From contig JAEZFH010000357.1 of NCBI GenBank assembly GCA_023437885.1, positions 1 to 16,151 of the forward strand: a stretch of DNA of 16,151 nt. The letters run 5' to 3'. The notes under the pieces were generated by a model. The model made no database searches. It was not told where the DNA came from and was given only the letters and a program-made list of their open reading frames with translations. Origin of the DNA: Bacillota bacterium. GTDB taxonomy: Bacteria; Bacillota; Clostridia; Lachnospirales; Lachnospiraceae. The position numbers were made by a program, and so were the translations under genes. Shown one piece after another: positions 6,522-14,049 of this stretch; position 1 is the first letter of the stretch; every line of letters begins with the position of its first letter.

Positions 6522-7295
6522 ATGAACTGGCACGAATGCTGGGACTGTGGTGAGAGAATGAGGAAAAGTGATAAAGCAGAGCTAAGAAAGCGCGGAATGA
6601 TCGAATTGGAAGATTTGGAGACTGTTTCACAAAGGTCTCATTCACAGCTTGTACGGCTGCTTTCCTCGGGAAGCTCAACAGAACGGTCCTCTGCCGCAAG
6701 GCTCCTGGCAGACCAGGTTGTAGAGAAGGAAATATGCTGTGCTTTTCTGGAGCAGCTTTGTTTAGAAAAAAGCCTGTATACTAAAATAGAGCTGTGCACT
6801 GCACTGGAAAAAGGAAATATCCAAACAGCGAGACAGATGACAGAATACTTGGGCAAAATCGGAACCAATCAACATAAAGAGCTTCCCCATGAAGTGTCCA
6901 AGAAGGTAAGTTATCCGCTGCCAAGGGATATTATCGCCCGCACCTTGGCAAAGATGGACAGCTTCGTCCTTCCCGCACTGCTGGAGGTGCTTGATACCGG
7001 GGAAGAAACCAGAATCTCCGAGGCTGTTGATGCCATAGGCTTTCTGATATTTTACAATCCTCATTTATCAACAATTCAAAATCTGAATATAATCAAGATA
7101 TTGATGGATCGATATAGAGAAAATGAGGTCATTTATTGGAAGGCGGTAACCTGCCTCTCCTCTTTCCCGCTTCCGGAGAGTTTGGACATTCTGGAGGAGA
7201 TTGCTTCAGAGGATAAACGCCGGGTTGTAAGGGAGGAAGCAGTCAGGGCAAAGAAATTGGCGATTGGGAAAACCAGGAAGATCCCAATGCTTTAG
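6522..7295 (+). CDS. HEAT-repeat-like all-helical protein of unknown function
   Basis: The 257-residue product is predicted all-helical and soluble, with no signal peptide or membrane span. Repeated helix pairs resembling HEAT/armadillo units can be seen: SQLVRLLSSGSSTERSSAARLLA, LPRDIIARTLAKMDSFVLPALLEVL, TRISEAVDAIGFLIFY, and a C-terminal PESLDILEEIASEDKRRVVREEAVR. Such repeats usually serve as protein-binding scaffolds; no catalytic motif is seen. The start is uncertain. ATG 6522 has AGAAGG only 1 nt upstream, whereas in-frame ATG 6558 (MRKSDKAELRKRG) has a weak GGTGAG 3 nt upstream. I kept 6522 because base composition changes from AT-rich to gene-like at about 6511. The first 13 residues (MNWHECWDCGERM) are doubtful. 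The gene stands alone between the fab terminator and the flavodoxin pair. Confidence 0.7.
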   Translation: MNWHECWDCGERMRKSDKAELRKRGMIELEDLETVSQRSHSQLVRLLSSGSSTERSSAARLLADQVVEKEICCAFLEQLCLEKSLYTKIELCTALEKGNIQTARQMTEYLGKIGTNQHKELPHEVSKKVSYPLPRDIIARTLAKMDSFVLPALLEVLDTGEETRISEAVDAIGFLIFYNPHLSTIQNLNIIKILMDRYRENEVIYWKAVTCLSSFPLPESLDILEEIASEDKRRVVREEAVRAKKLAIGKTRKIPML

Positions 7296-7374
7296 GGTAC
7301 ATATAGAATACGATTCATCATAGTGTAATTATCTCATCTTGGTTTCTAACCGGAAAATTCATCATTGTGAATAT

Positions 7375-7489
7375 AAGAAGAAGTACGGATGGTGAGGATA
7401 ATTACGGATATGAGAATGAGTACAGATGATGAGAATAAGTACGGATATTGAGAATAAGTACGGATATTTGAGAATAAGTACGTTAAGTA
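7375..7489 (+). repeat. 19-nt tandem repeat array upstream of the flavodoxin pair
   Basis: Six head-to-tail units of 18-20 nt are seen. They start at 7375 (degenerate), 7394, 7412, 7431, 7450 and 7470, with core GAGAATAAGTACGGATATT. The copies at 7431 and 7450 are nearly identical; outer ones drift. The array fills about half of the 243-bp gap between the HEAT-like gene and the interrupted flavodoxin gene. A weak possible promoter overlaps its end (TTGAGA 7468-7473, 18 bp, TACGAT 7492-7497), too weak to call separately. Confidence 0.8.
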
Positions 7490-7538
7490 AATACGATACG
7501 ATAGATGATAAATAAGCATGATATATAGGAGGAAGCCA

Positions 7539-8033
7539 ATGATAATACATGATTTGTCTCAGGAGGAGGCGCAGCAGGTATTGGCCGGAATATCGGATCC
7601 CTGCATGATATCGGATAACCATACCATTCATAATTGTATCGGATGCTTCGGATGCTGGATTAAGACACCGGGCCGGTGTGTTATTTAGGATGTCTATGAG
7701 AATATGGGGGGACTGCTGGGAAAGACAAGCGAGCTGATTATCGTCAGCAAATGCTGTTACGGAGGCTTCAGTCCCTTTGTCAAGAATGTGTTAGACCGGA
7801 GTATATCCTATATCCATCCATATTTTAAGATCAGAAATAGGGAGATGCACCATAAAAGAAGATACGATAATATAATCCGAATGAGAGTTTTCTTCTATGG
7901 CGAGGATATTACGCGGTTGGAAAAGGATACCGCATCCAAATACCTGGAAGCAGTCAGCCTCAACTTGGACTGCAGGTTGGAAGAGCTTCGTTTTTTAACC
8001 AAGAAGGAATTGATGGAGGGCAGCCTATGTTAA
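7539..8033 (+). pseudogene. Flavodoxin-fold oxidoreductase gene interrupted by one in-frame TAG
   Basis: From ATG 7539, with an ideal AGGAGG (7527-7532) 6 nt upstream, the frame reads MIIHDLSQEEAQQVLAG and continues to CIGCFGCWIKTPGRCVI. It then meets TAG at 7686-7688 (codon 50) and carries on without a shift through DVYENMGGLL, KCCYGGFSPFVKNVLDRSISY and MHHKRRYDN to TAA at 8031-8033. The CxGCxxCW, CCYGGFSP and FVKNVLDRS motifs are those of flavodoxin-like NAD(P)H-dependent FMN oxidoreductases. From memory, related proteins have Lys where the stop is (CVIKD), so a single AAG-to-TAG change explains it. Everything else is intact, which suggests a recent nonsense mutation or a base-call error. 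An internal ATG at 7704 could give a 109-residue fragment but lacks a good ribosome binding site. Product annotation: oxidoreductase family, substrate unknown. Confidence 0.85.
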
Positions 8034-8653
8034 ATATCGCGCTGATCAACGCAAGCCCCAAGGCGAAGGACAGTGCCTCCGGATATCTCCTGGAAGAGCT
8101 GAAGCCTTTATTAAAGGACAGCACCGTAACAGAATATGTTATGAGAGCATCAAAGCTGGAAGGGATTGATGAGCTCTTTAAGCAGGATGCTCTTGTGTTC
8201 GCATTTCCGCTGTATGTAGATGGCGTTCCTGCAAATTTGCTTCACTGCCTCTCCCAATGGGAAGAGCAGGCTAAGGGACAAAAACCCGGACTCAGGGTCT
8301 ATGCTATTGTAAACTGCGGTTTCTATGAAGGGCACCAGAATAAAAATGCGCTGCAGATACTTAAGAATTGGTGTGCAAAAGCCGGATTAATCTGGGGGCA
8401 GGGAATAGGGATAGGCTGCGGAGGAATGATTGCCGGAATTCATAGCATACCCCATGGGAAAGGTCCAAAAAGGAAGATATCGCTGGCTTTAGAAGCCTTA
8501 GCAGAGCATATTCTTACCGGAGAAGGCTCGGAGAATATATATACCCAACCGGGCTTTCCGCGTTTCCTATACAAGCTGGCCGGCGAGCTGGGCTGGAGAC
8601 AGGCTGCAAAGTCTAACGGCCTTAAGACAAGAGATTTGGAGCAGCAAGGTTGA
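8027..8653 (+). CDS. NAD(P)H-dependent FMN reductase-like flavodoxin-fold protein
   Basis: The 208-residue product begins MLNIALINASPKAKDSASGYLLEEL. This is the first beta strand and phosphate-binding loop (SPK..DSAS) of the flavodoxin-like FMN reductase fold. It continues with ALVFAFPLYVDGVPANLL, a typical flavin-side segment, and AIVNCGFYEGHQNKNAL. It likely binds FMN and transfers electrons from NAD(P)H in the cytosol; the substrate cannot be inferred. ATG 8027 overlaps the end of the upstream flavodoxin gene by 7 nt and has GGAGGG (8015-8020) 6 nt upstream. The two genes are thus a translationally coupled pair, and the products may act together. The upstream partner carries a premature stop, which may lower expression of this gene by polarity, but its own ribosome binding site is strong. 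Confidence 0.88.
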   Translation: MLNIALINASPKAKDSASGYLLEELKPLLKDSTVTEYVMRASKLEGIDELFKQDALVFAFPLYVDGVPANLLHCLSQWEEQAKGQKPGLRVYAIVNCGFYEGHQNKNALQILKNWCAKAGLIWGQGIGIGCGGMIAGIHSIPHGKGPKRKISLALEALAEHILTGEGSENIYTQPGFPRFLYKLAGELGWRQAAKSNGLKTRDLEQQG

Positions 8654-8689
8654 AATAAGATCAATACGATGAAATAATTAATTTCCTCC

Positions 8690-8717
8690 TTGACATTTTC
8701 CGGGTTCGGAGTAAAAT
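8690..8717 (+). promoter_or_regulatory. Promoter of the thrS leader
   Basis: A perfect TTGACA (8690-8695), a 16-bp spacer and TAAAAT (8712-8717) form a good sigma-A-type promoter. It lies just upstream of the T-box leader and 373 bp before the thrS start codon, which fits a regulated leader transcript starting near 8724. Confidence 0.75.
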
Positions 8718-8723
8718 ATGTTT

Positions 8724-8995
8724 TAATATAAGAAAAGCTATGAAGGAAAGAGTAGCAGCGGCAGTGCATCCAGAGAGAAGAACAATCGGTGGAAGTTCTT
8801 TATGTTTTAGCCTCTGTGAAAACCGTTCCGGAGCCGTAATGCTGAAATTTGATTAAGTGTTACCGTATGTCTGCGTTAATGAATAGGTTTTGTTGGAATC
8901 CGAAGTGAAAAATTAAGGTGGAACCGTGCATTTCATGATATAGTATGCACCCTTAAGCGGATGGTATAATGCCATTTGCTTTAGGGTGCTTTTCT
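8724..8995 (+). ncRNA. Threonine T-box riboswitch upstream of thrS
   Basis: The leader senses uncharged tRNA-Thr and permits thrS transcription when threonylation is low. Visible elements: GAAAGAGTAGCAG near 8745, typical of the T-box stem I base; the AGAGAGAA...GGTGGAAG region of distal stem I (about 8774-8797); and a specifier-loop sequence GTGAAAACCG giving specifier codon ACC (Thr) at 8822-8824. The conserved T-box AAGGTGGAACCGTGC lies at 8915-8929. Its TGGA tetrad would pair with an acceptor end whose discriminator is U, as expected for tRNA-Thr in Firmicutes. An intrinsic terminator follows at 8947-8993. The identity of the downstream gene agrees with the specifier. The exact 5' end is inferred from the promoter. 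Confidence 0.93.
8947..8993 (+). terminator. T-box-controlled intrinsic terminator
   Basis: GCACCCTTAAGC (8947-8958) pairs with GCTTTAGGGTGC (8978-8989) with one T-T mismatch; an inner ATGG/CCAT stem is possible. TTTT follows at 8990-8993. It sits directly after the T-box sequence, as expected for the terminator that competes with the antiterminator helix. Confidence 0.88.
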
Positions 8996-9092
8996 TATAT
9001 TACAATGTTCCAAAGGCGGTTTCACTAAAGTTCACCAAAGCAGACCGAATGAACTCAAGTGGAATCAGCAAAATAAAAAGGAGATGTAGTAT

Positions 9093-10970
9093 ATGAGGAT
9101 TATGTTAAAGGATGGTTCGGTAAGAGAATACCAAAAGCCAGTGACGGTAATTGAGGTGGCAGGCGGGATTAGTCCTGCATTGCAGCGATCAGCTTGCGCA
9201 GGGAGGATAAACGGAGTATGTGTGGATCTTCGTTATGAGGTCAGTGAGGATTGTTCCCTGGAGATTCTCACCTTTGAAGACGAGGAGGGCAAAGCAGCGT
9301 TTCGACATACAGCCTCCCATATATTGGCCCAGGCGGTAAAGCGCCTTTATCCCGGTGCCAGGCTTGCGATCGGTCCGGCAATGAAAGAGGGCTTTTATTA
9401 TGATATTGAGTTCGAGGCTCCCTTCACTGTTGAAGATATGGAACGGGTTGAGGCAGTGATGAAGGAAATTGTGAAGGAGGAGCTGGAGATTGAGCGCTAT
9501 ACCTTGGGAAGGGAGGACGCATTGGCCTATATGAGCTCTAAGGCTGAGCCCTACAAGGTGCAGCTGATAGAGGATTTACCGGAGACGGAAGAACTCAGCT
9601 TCTATCGGCAGGGAGAATTTACGGATTTATGTGCGGGACCCCACCTGATGAATACGCGGCAGGTTAAGGCCTTTAAGCTGACTTCGGTAGCCGGTGCCTA
9701 TTGGCGGGGCAATGAAAAAAATAAGATGCTGACAAGAATCTATGGTACGGCTTATCCCAAAAACTCGGAGTTGGAGGCTTACCTTACGCTGCTGGAGGAG
9801 GCGGCGAGGAGGGATCACAGAAAGCTTGGGAAAGAACTGGGGCTGTTCACCCTAATGGAGGAAGGCCCGGGGTTTCCCTTCTTTTTGCCGAAGGGAACCG
9901 TGCTTAAGAATCTCCTGATTGATTACTGGAGAAAGATCCATGAGCGGGAGGGATATGTGGAAATCTCCACCCCGATGATGCTGAACCGGAGTCTTTGGGA
10001 GAAATCCGGCCATTGGGAGCATTACCGTGACAATATGTATACGACGAAAATCGATGAAAACGACTATGCCATCAAGCCGATGAACTGCCCCGGCGGGATG
10101 CTGGTGTATAAATCAGAGCCCCATTCTTACCGGGAGCTGCCGATGAGAATCGCAGAGCTGGGATTGGTTCACCGGTATGAGAAGTCAGGTGCCCTGCACG
10201 GTCTTATGCGAGTCCGCTGCTTTACCCAGGATGATGCCCATATCTTTATGACTCCGGATCAGGTCATAGATGAAATCAAAAAGGTCGCCAAGCTGATTCA
10301 TGAATTCTATGAGGCATTTGGCTTCCGCTACCACGTGGAGCTATCCACCCGGCCGGAGGACAGCATTGGCAGCGATGAGGATTGGGATTTGGCGACGCAT
10401 GCACTTGAGGAAGCGCTCCGGCAACTGAAGCTGGATTATATCGTTAACGAAGGAGACGGAGCCTTTTACGGTCCCAAGATCGACTTTCATCTGGAGGATT
10501 CGATTGGAAGGTCCTGGCAGTGCGGTACGATACAATTAGACTTTCAGCTCCCGCAGCGCTTTGAAACGGAATATATCGGAGCCGACGGCAACCGGCATCG
10601 CCCAATTATGATACACAGGGTAGTGTTCGGCTCACTGGAACGCTTTATTGGAATTCTGATCGAACATTATGCCGGAAGATTTCCCTTCTGGCTGGCACCG
10701 GTTCAGGTTAAGGTCCTGCCCATCTCGGAGAAGTTCCTCGACTATGCGGGGGAGGTGCTGGACCGGCTTAAGGCACGTGGGATTCGCTGTGAGCTGGACC
10801 GGAGGGATGAAAAGATTGGTTTTAAAATCAGGGAAGCACAGCTGGAAAAGGTGCCCTACATGATCATTCTGGGGCAGAAGGAGGAAGAAAGCGCAAAAAT
10901 ATCTGTTCGCAGCAGGGAGCAGAAGGATATGGGAATGCTTTTACTGGAGGATTTTCTTGAAGCCTTATAA
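9093..10970 (+). CDS. thrS: Threonyl-tRNA synthetase
   Basis: ThrS attaches threonine to tRNA-Thr and clears mischarged Ser-tRNA-Thr. The 625-residue protein has the full bacterial domain order: TGS domain (about 1-60); editing domain with His72 and His76 (HTASH) and Cys180 and His184 (CAGPH); class II catalytic core with zinc-ligand Cys332 in MNCPGGM and motif 2 in RVRCFTQDDAHIF; and a C-terminal anticodon-binding domain from about residue 525. Motif 3 is around VFGSLERFIGILIEHYAG. ATG 9093 has AAGGAG (9078-9083) 9 nt upstream. Expression should be controlled by the T-box leader immediately upstream. It appears to be transcribed alone. Confidence 0.98.
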   Translation: MRIMLKDGSVREYQKPVTVIEVAGGISPALQRSACAGRINGVCVDLRYEVSEDCSLEILTFEDEEGKAAFRHTASHILAQAVKRLYPGARLAIGPAMKEGFYYDIEFEAPFTVEDMERVEAVMKEIVKEELEIERYTLGREDALAYMSSKAEPYKVQLIEDLPETEELSFYRQGEFTDLCAGPHLMNTRQVKAFKLTSVAGAYWRGNEKNKMLTRIYGTAYPKNSELEAYLTLLEEAARRDHRKLGKELGLFTLMEEGPGFPFFLPKGTVLKNLLIDYWRKIHEREGYVEISTPMMLNRSLWEKSGHWEHYRDNMYTTKIDENDYAIKPMNCPGGMLVYKSEPHSYRELPMRIAELGLVHRYEKSGALHGLMRVRCFTQDDAHIFMTPDQVIDEIKKVAKLIHEFYEAFGFRYHVELSTRPEDSIGSDEDWDLATHALEEALRQLKLDYIVNEGDGAFYGPKIDFHLEDSIGRSWQCGTIQLDFQLPQRFETEYIGADGNRHRPIMIHRVVFGSLERFIGILIEHYAGRFPFWLAPVQVKVLPISEKFLDYAGEVLDRLKARGIRCELDRRDEKIGFKIREAQLEKVPYMIILGQKEEESAKISVRSREQKDMGMLLLEDFLEAL

Positions 10971-11044
10971 GACCCGGAGGTGTGACTTCAGGCAATATTA
11001 ATCACTGGTTAAATTTTTCTTCCATTTATTTAACATGGTATCCA

Positions 11045-11073
11045 TTGCGCCCGGAGAACGGATTATCTATAAT
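11045..11073 (+). promoter_or_regulatory. Candidate promoter of the XRE-family regulator gene
   Basis: TTGCGC (11045-11050), a 17-bp spacer and a perfect TATAAT (11068-11073) end 38 bp before the chosen start codon. The -35 is weak. An inverted repeat GTTAAAT/ATTTAAC (11008-11014, 11028-11034) just upstream could be an operator, possibly for autoregulation, but that is inference. Confidence 0.5.
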
Positions 11074-11111
11074 CTAGCCATAGGCCTAATTTATATTTGG
11101 AGGAAAAAGAG

Positions 11112-12215
11112 ATGAATATTGGAAAAGTAATATTTACCCATAGAAAGCAAATGAGCATGACTCAGGAGCAGCTGGCGGAAAAGCTGGGGGTATCCGTACC
11201 GGCAGTCAGCAAATGGGAGAGCAATGTATCGATGCCGGATATCACATTGCTGGCACCGCTAGCTAGATTATTCCGTATCTCCATTGATACACTGCTCGCT
11301 TTTCAAAGTGAGCTTTCGGAAGAGGAAATCCAGGGATTTTTAAGGGAGACAAGAAGCAGGGCAAAGGAACAGGGACTGGCGGAAGGAGTAAAGTATATAG
11401 AGAAGCTTTTGATACAGTATCCCAACTCCGAGAGATTTCACCTGGAGGCGGCATTTTGCCTGTCCAGCCTGAAGCAGCTGGCAGGGGTGCAGGCTGAGGA
11501 ACCCCAAATAATACAAAGCTGCGGGGACAAGGTGGTCAGTATGTTCGAGGAGCTGATGCACTCGGGAGACTATTACATCAGCAATGCGGCAAAAACCGGT
11601 GCTGCCTCCAGCTATATGGGAAGCGGAAGATTGGATGAGGCGGAGGCTATCTTTGAACAAATGAAGCTGCCCCAGGAATGGAACTCCAGTCATATTCTGC
11701 CCAGTGTTTATCTGTTGAAGCAGGAATATGACAGAGCATTTTATGCGGCAGAAGAAAACCTTATGACGGACTGGCAGAATGCGATCATCGACCTGAGAAC
11801 GGTTTATAATATTGTATTAAGAAAACAGGACTATGACAGAGCCTTGAAGATTGCCGAAGCGGTTTGCACCATTTCGGGTTGTCTCGGTTCCGGGCTAAAT
11901 CAGGGATTGGATATGCTTGTGGAAGTATATCTTCTGCGGAAGGAGCTTGAACAGGCGCAGACGGTCTTTGAACGATATATTGACTGGATGATCGAATGCT
12001 ATGGTCCGTCCGGGAAGCGGTATGGCTCAGAGGTATTCTTTGCTGAGTACTATGAACAAAAGCTGTCCGACCGGAAGGAGAGCGGCCAGGAAGAGCCGGA
12101 ATTGAATTTGCTGCAGGTGATGTACCAGGCAGTTACAATGGACACGAGGTATGAGGAGATCCGCCAGACAGAGGCTTATCAAAGGGGTATAAAAAAACTG
12201 GAGCAATATAAATAG
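11112..12215 (+). CDS. XRE-family transcriptional regulator with helical-repeat C-terminal part
   Basis: The 367-residue product has an N-terminal Cro/C1-type helix-turn-helix (about residues 2-62). MTQEQLAEKLGVSVPAVSKWE includes the recognition helix SVPAVSKWE (28-36), and MPDITLLAPLARLFRISIDTLL closes the domain. The remaining roughly 300 residues are predicted helical with TPR-like pairs, for example GRLDEAEAIFEQM, EYDRAFYAAEENL, DYDRALKIAEAV and KELEQAQTVFERY, which usually serve ligand or peptide binding. Such large one-component regulators are common in Firmicutes; the target and inducer are unknown. ATG 11112 is chosen because GGAGG (11099-11103) lies 8 nt upstream; an in-frame TTG at 11097 overlaps that site and is unlikely. 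The MFS gene downstream is a candidate target, with the tandem array between them. Confidence 0.88.
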   Translation: MNIGKVIFTHRKQMSMTQEQLAEKLGVSVPAVSKWESNVSMPDITLLAPLARLFRISIDTLLAFQSELSEEEIQGFLRETRSRAKEQGLAEGVKYIEKLLIQYPNSERFHLEAAFCLSSLKQLAGVQAEEPQIIQSCGDKVVSMFEELMHSGDYYISNAAKTGAASSYMGSGRLDEAEAIFEQMKLPQEWNSSHILPSVYLLKQEYDRAFYAAEENLMTDWQNAIIDLRTVYNIVLRKQDYDRALKIAEAVCTISGCLGSGLNQGLDMLVEVYLLRKELEQAQTVFERYIDWMIECYGPSGKRYGSEVFFAEYYEQKLSDRKESGQEEPELNLLQVMYQAVTMDTRYEEIRQTEAYQRGIKKLEQYK

Positions 12216-12265
12216 GAAGAGGGCTGCAGGCGAAAGTTGCCGAAGAATTTTGCTATATGTCAAAA

Positions 12266-12490
12266 GCATTCCAATCATAAAGAGCAGTTCAATCATAAAA
12301 GAGCATTCCAATCATAAAGAGTAGTTCAATCATAAAAAAGCATTCCAATCATAAAGAGTAGTTCAATCATAAAAGAACAGACCAATCATAAAGAGCAGTT
12401 CAATCATAAAGAGCAGTTCAATCATAAAAAGCAGTCCATTCACAAAATAGTAGCCTTTCATAAAAGGGCAGTATATTCATAATAAGAAAT
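12266..12490 (+). repeat. Array of 18/19-nt tandem repeats with a 37-nt higher-order period
   Basis: At least eleven head-to-tail units start at 12266, 12284, 12303, 12321, 12340, 12358, 12377, 12395, 12413, 12431 and 12450, with a decayed one at 12468. All but the decayed last units share the core CAATCATAAA. The first six alternate between GCATTCCAATCATAAAGA (18 nt) and a GYAGTTCAATCATAAAARA form (19 nt), so the sequence repeats as three 37-nt pairs. Outer units, especially after 12431, are degenerate. The array fills most of the 393-bp gap between the XRE regulator and the MFS gene and ends 33 bp before the MFS promoter. There are no unique spacers, so it is not CRISPR. Stretch 12216-12265 shows nothing recognisable. 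Confidence 0.9.
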
Positions 12491-12522
12491 GCAGCCGGAT
12501 ACAAGAGAATTTGCGAAAGTGC

Positions 12523-12551
12523 TTTACCTTTGTGGAACGTTATACTATAAT
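12523..12551 (+). promoter_or_regulatory. Promoter of the MFS transporter gene
   Basis: TTTACC (12523-12528), a 17-bp spacer and a perfect TATAAT (12546-12551) lie 57 bp before the start codon. The -35 matches four of six consensus bases. It is positioned directly after the tandem array, so a protein bound to the array could influence it. Confidence 0.6.
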
Positions 12552-12608
12552 GGTCAAAGACATAAGAAAACGTACTTTTAGCAAACTATTGGAGGTATCA
12601 AGGCAACA

Positions 12609-13886
12609 ATGAAAAAGAACAAGTGGGTGAGGACGATGCGTTCTCACCCGTTATTTGACCTGCTGTTTACTTTGAAAGGGAATGCAAAGCCCCTGATTTT
12701 AATTGAGCCCCTATGGGGTATCCCCTACAATCTGCTTGCTCCCTTCACCACGCTGTATATGGTAGCGATGGGAGTTACCGATGTGCAGATTGGACTAATT
12801 CTCTCGATCGCCATGGTTGTACAGGTAGCATTTTCCTTTTTAGGAGGAATTATTGCAGACAAACTGGGACGGCGTACTACTACTATGCTGGGTGATTTCT
12901 TTGGCTGGAGCGTCGCCTGCTTTATCTGGGCTATTTCGCAGAATTTTTGGTATTTCCTGATTGCGGTGCTGATGAACAGCTTTGAGCAGATTAACCAGAC
13001 TGCCTGGTACTGCCTGCTGATTGAGGATTCCAAGGAGAAGGATATTCTGAATATTTTTAACTGGATCACCATCGGAGGCTTGGTGGCGGTATTCTTCGCC
13101 CCCATATCCGGCCTGCTGATCGGTCACTTCTCACTGGTGCCGGTGATCCGGGTGGTGTATCTTTCCTTCAGTATTTCCATGCTGATCAAAGTTTTTATTA
13201 CCGTGCGTTATACGAAGGAGACGCAGCAGGGAATGGTGCGAAGGCAAGCCACGAAGGGTGTGTCGGTATGGAAGCTGGTTGCAGAATATAAGCAGCTGGT
13301 ACCCCGCATCTTCCATAATAAGGCGACAATGCAAACCTTGGCAATTATGATGATCGTCTACATAACCGGAATGATAAACAGCAATTTTTTTGGTCTATAT
13401 GTCAATTTGCGGTTGAATATTCCTGAGCAATATCTGGCATTCTTTCCTATTCTGCGTGCCATCGTGATGATTGTGTTCATGTTTGCGATTCAGCACCGGC
13501 TGGAGCGTTTAAGTCTCAAAATTCCCATGCAGGCAGGATTGGCGATCTATGTAGTCTGCCAGATGCTGCTGATTTTCAGTCCGACCGGCAGGATTTTGCC
13601 GGTGGTGCTGTTCACCCTGCTGGAGGCGATGGCCAATGCCCTGGTGATGCCCCGTAAGGATGCCATGCAGGCGATGAATGTAGACCCGGCAGAGCGGGCA
13701 CGTATCGTGGCTCTGCTGACCTCCTTTATGATCGGTTTTTCTTCGCCCTTTGGATATGTGGTGGGATTGCTTTCCAGTATTGACCGGAGGCTTCCTTTTG
13801 TTCTAAGCAGTTTTTTGTATCTGGTGGCTATTATGGTTATCTCCCGTTTTAAGGAGCGCAAGCTGACAGGGGAAGTGTCACTGTAA
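12609..13886 (+). CDS. Major facilitator superfamily (MFS) transporter
   Basis: The 425-residue protein is strongly hydrophobic, with about 12 probable membrane helices and short charged ends. MFS motif A, GGIIADKLGRRTT, lies at about residues 79-91 after the second helix, and a looser counterpart (IQHRLERLS) appears in the second half. A charged central loop (RYTKETQQGMVRRQATKG) separates the two six-helix bundles. This supports a proton-coupled secondary transporter in the cytoplasmic membrane; whether it exports drugs or moves a metabolite cannot be told. ATG 12609 has GGAGGT (12591-12596) 12 nt upstream and AAGG closer (12600-12603). It has its own promoter and terminator. The XRE regulator upstream on the same strand might control it. 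Confidence 0.9.
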   Translation: MKKNKWVRTMRSHPLFDLLFTLKGNAKPLILIEPLWGIPYNLLAPFTTLYMVAMGVTDVQIGLILSIAMVVQVAFSFLGGIIADKLGRRTTTMLGDFFGWSVACFIWAISQNFWYFLIAVLMNSFEQINQTAWYCLLIEDSKEKDILNIFNWITIGGLVAVFFAPISGLLIGHFSLVPVIRVVYLSFSISMLIKVFITVRYTKETQQGMVRRQATKGVSVWKLVAEYKQLVPRIFHNKATMQTLAIMMIVYITGMINSNFFGLYVNLRLNIPEQYLAFFPILRAIVMIVFMFAIQHRLERLSLKIPMQAGLAIYVVCQMLLIFSPTGRILPVVLFTLLEAMANALVMPRKDAMQAMNVDPAERARIVALLTSFMIGFSSPFGYVVGLLSSIDRRLPFVLSSFLYLVAIMVISRFKERKLTGEVSL

Positions 13887-13890
13887 GCAG

Positions 13891-13968
13891 GACACCCCGA
13901 GAGCTTCCATATCCAGGAATACTCCATAGGAGCATTCGGATAGAGGAAAGCATCCGGGGTGTCTTTTT
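13891..13968 (+). terminator. Terminator after the MFS gene
   Basis: GACACCCCG (13891-13899) pairs with CGGGGTGTC (13955-13963), followed by TTTTT (13964-13968). Inner segments also pair, including GCTTCC with GGAAAGC and CTCC with GGAG around an ATA tip, so the structure is a long imperfect hairpin closing 5 bp after the MFS stop. The T-run is on the + side only. Confidence 0.85.
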
Positions 13969-14049
13969 CATTGATATACAATCGAGATACCTTAATTAAT
14001 TTAAAAGCGGGTATGAGAATGCCTAATTACGAAGGAATAACCGGAGATC

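Noticed and set aside
6304..6699. Minus-strand open frame of 131 codons with repeated Tyr-Phe-Leu-Leu-Gln
   Set aside because: It arises because the 15-nt repeat unit is a multiple of three and free of stops in that frame; it has no ribosome binding site and overlaps the HEAT-like gene antisense.
7686..7688. TAG read as pyrrolysine
   Set aside because: No Pyl genes or methylamine methyltransferase are visible, and the protein family does not use pyrrolysine; a nonsense mutation or sequencing error is simpler.
7704..8033. Separate small gene of 109 codons
   Set aside because: It is the remainder of the interrupted flavodoxin gene in the same frame and lacks its own ribosome binding site.
12266..12490. 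Possible CRISPR array
   Set aside because: Units are 18-19 nt head to tail without unique spacers of normal length, and no cas genes are nearby.
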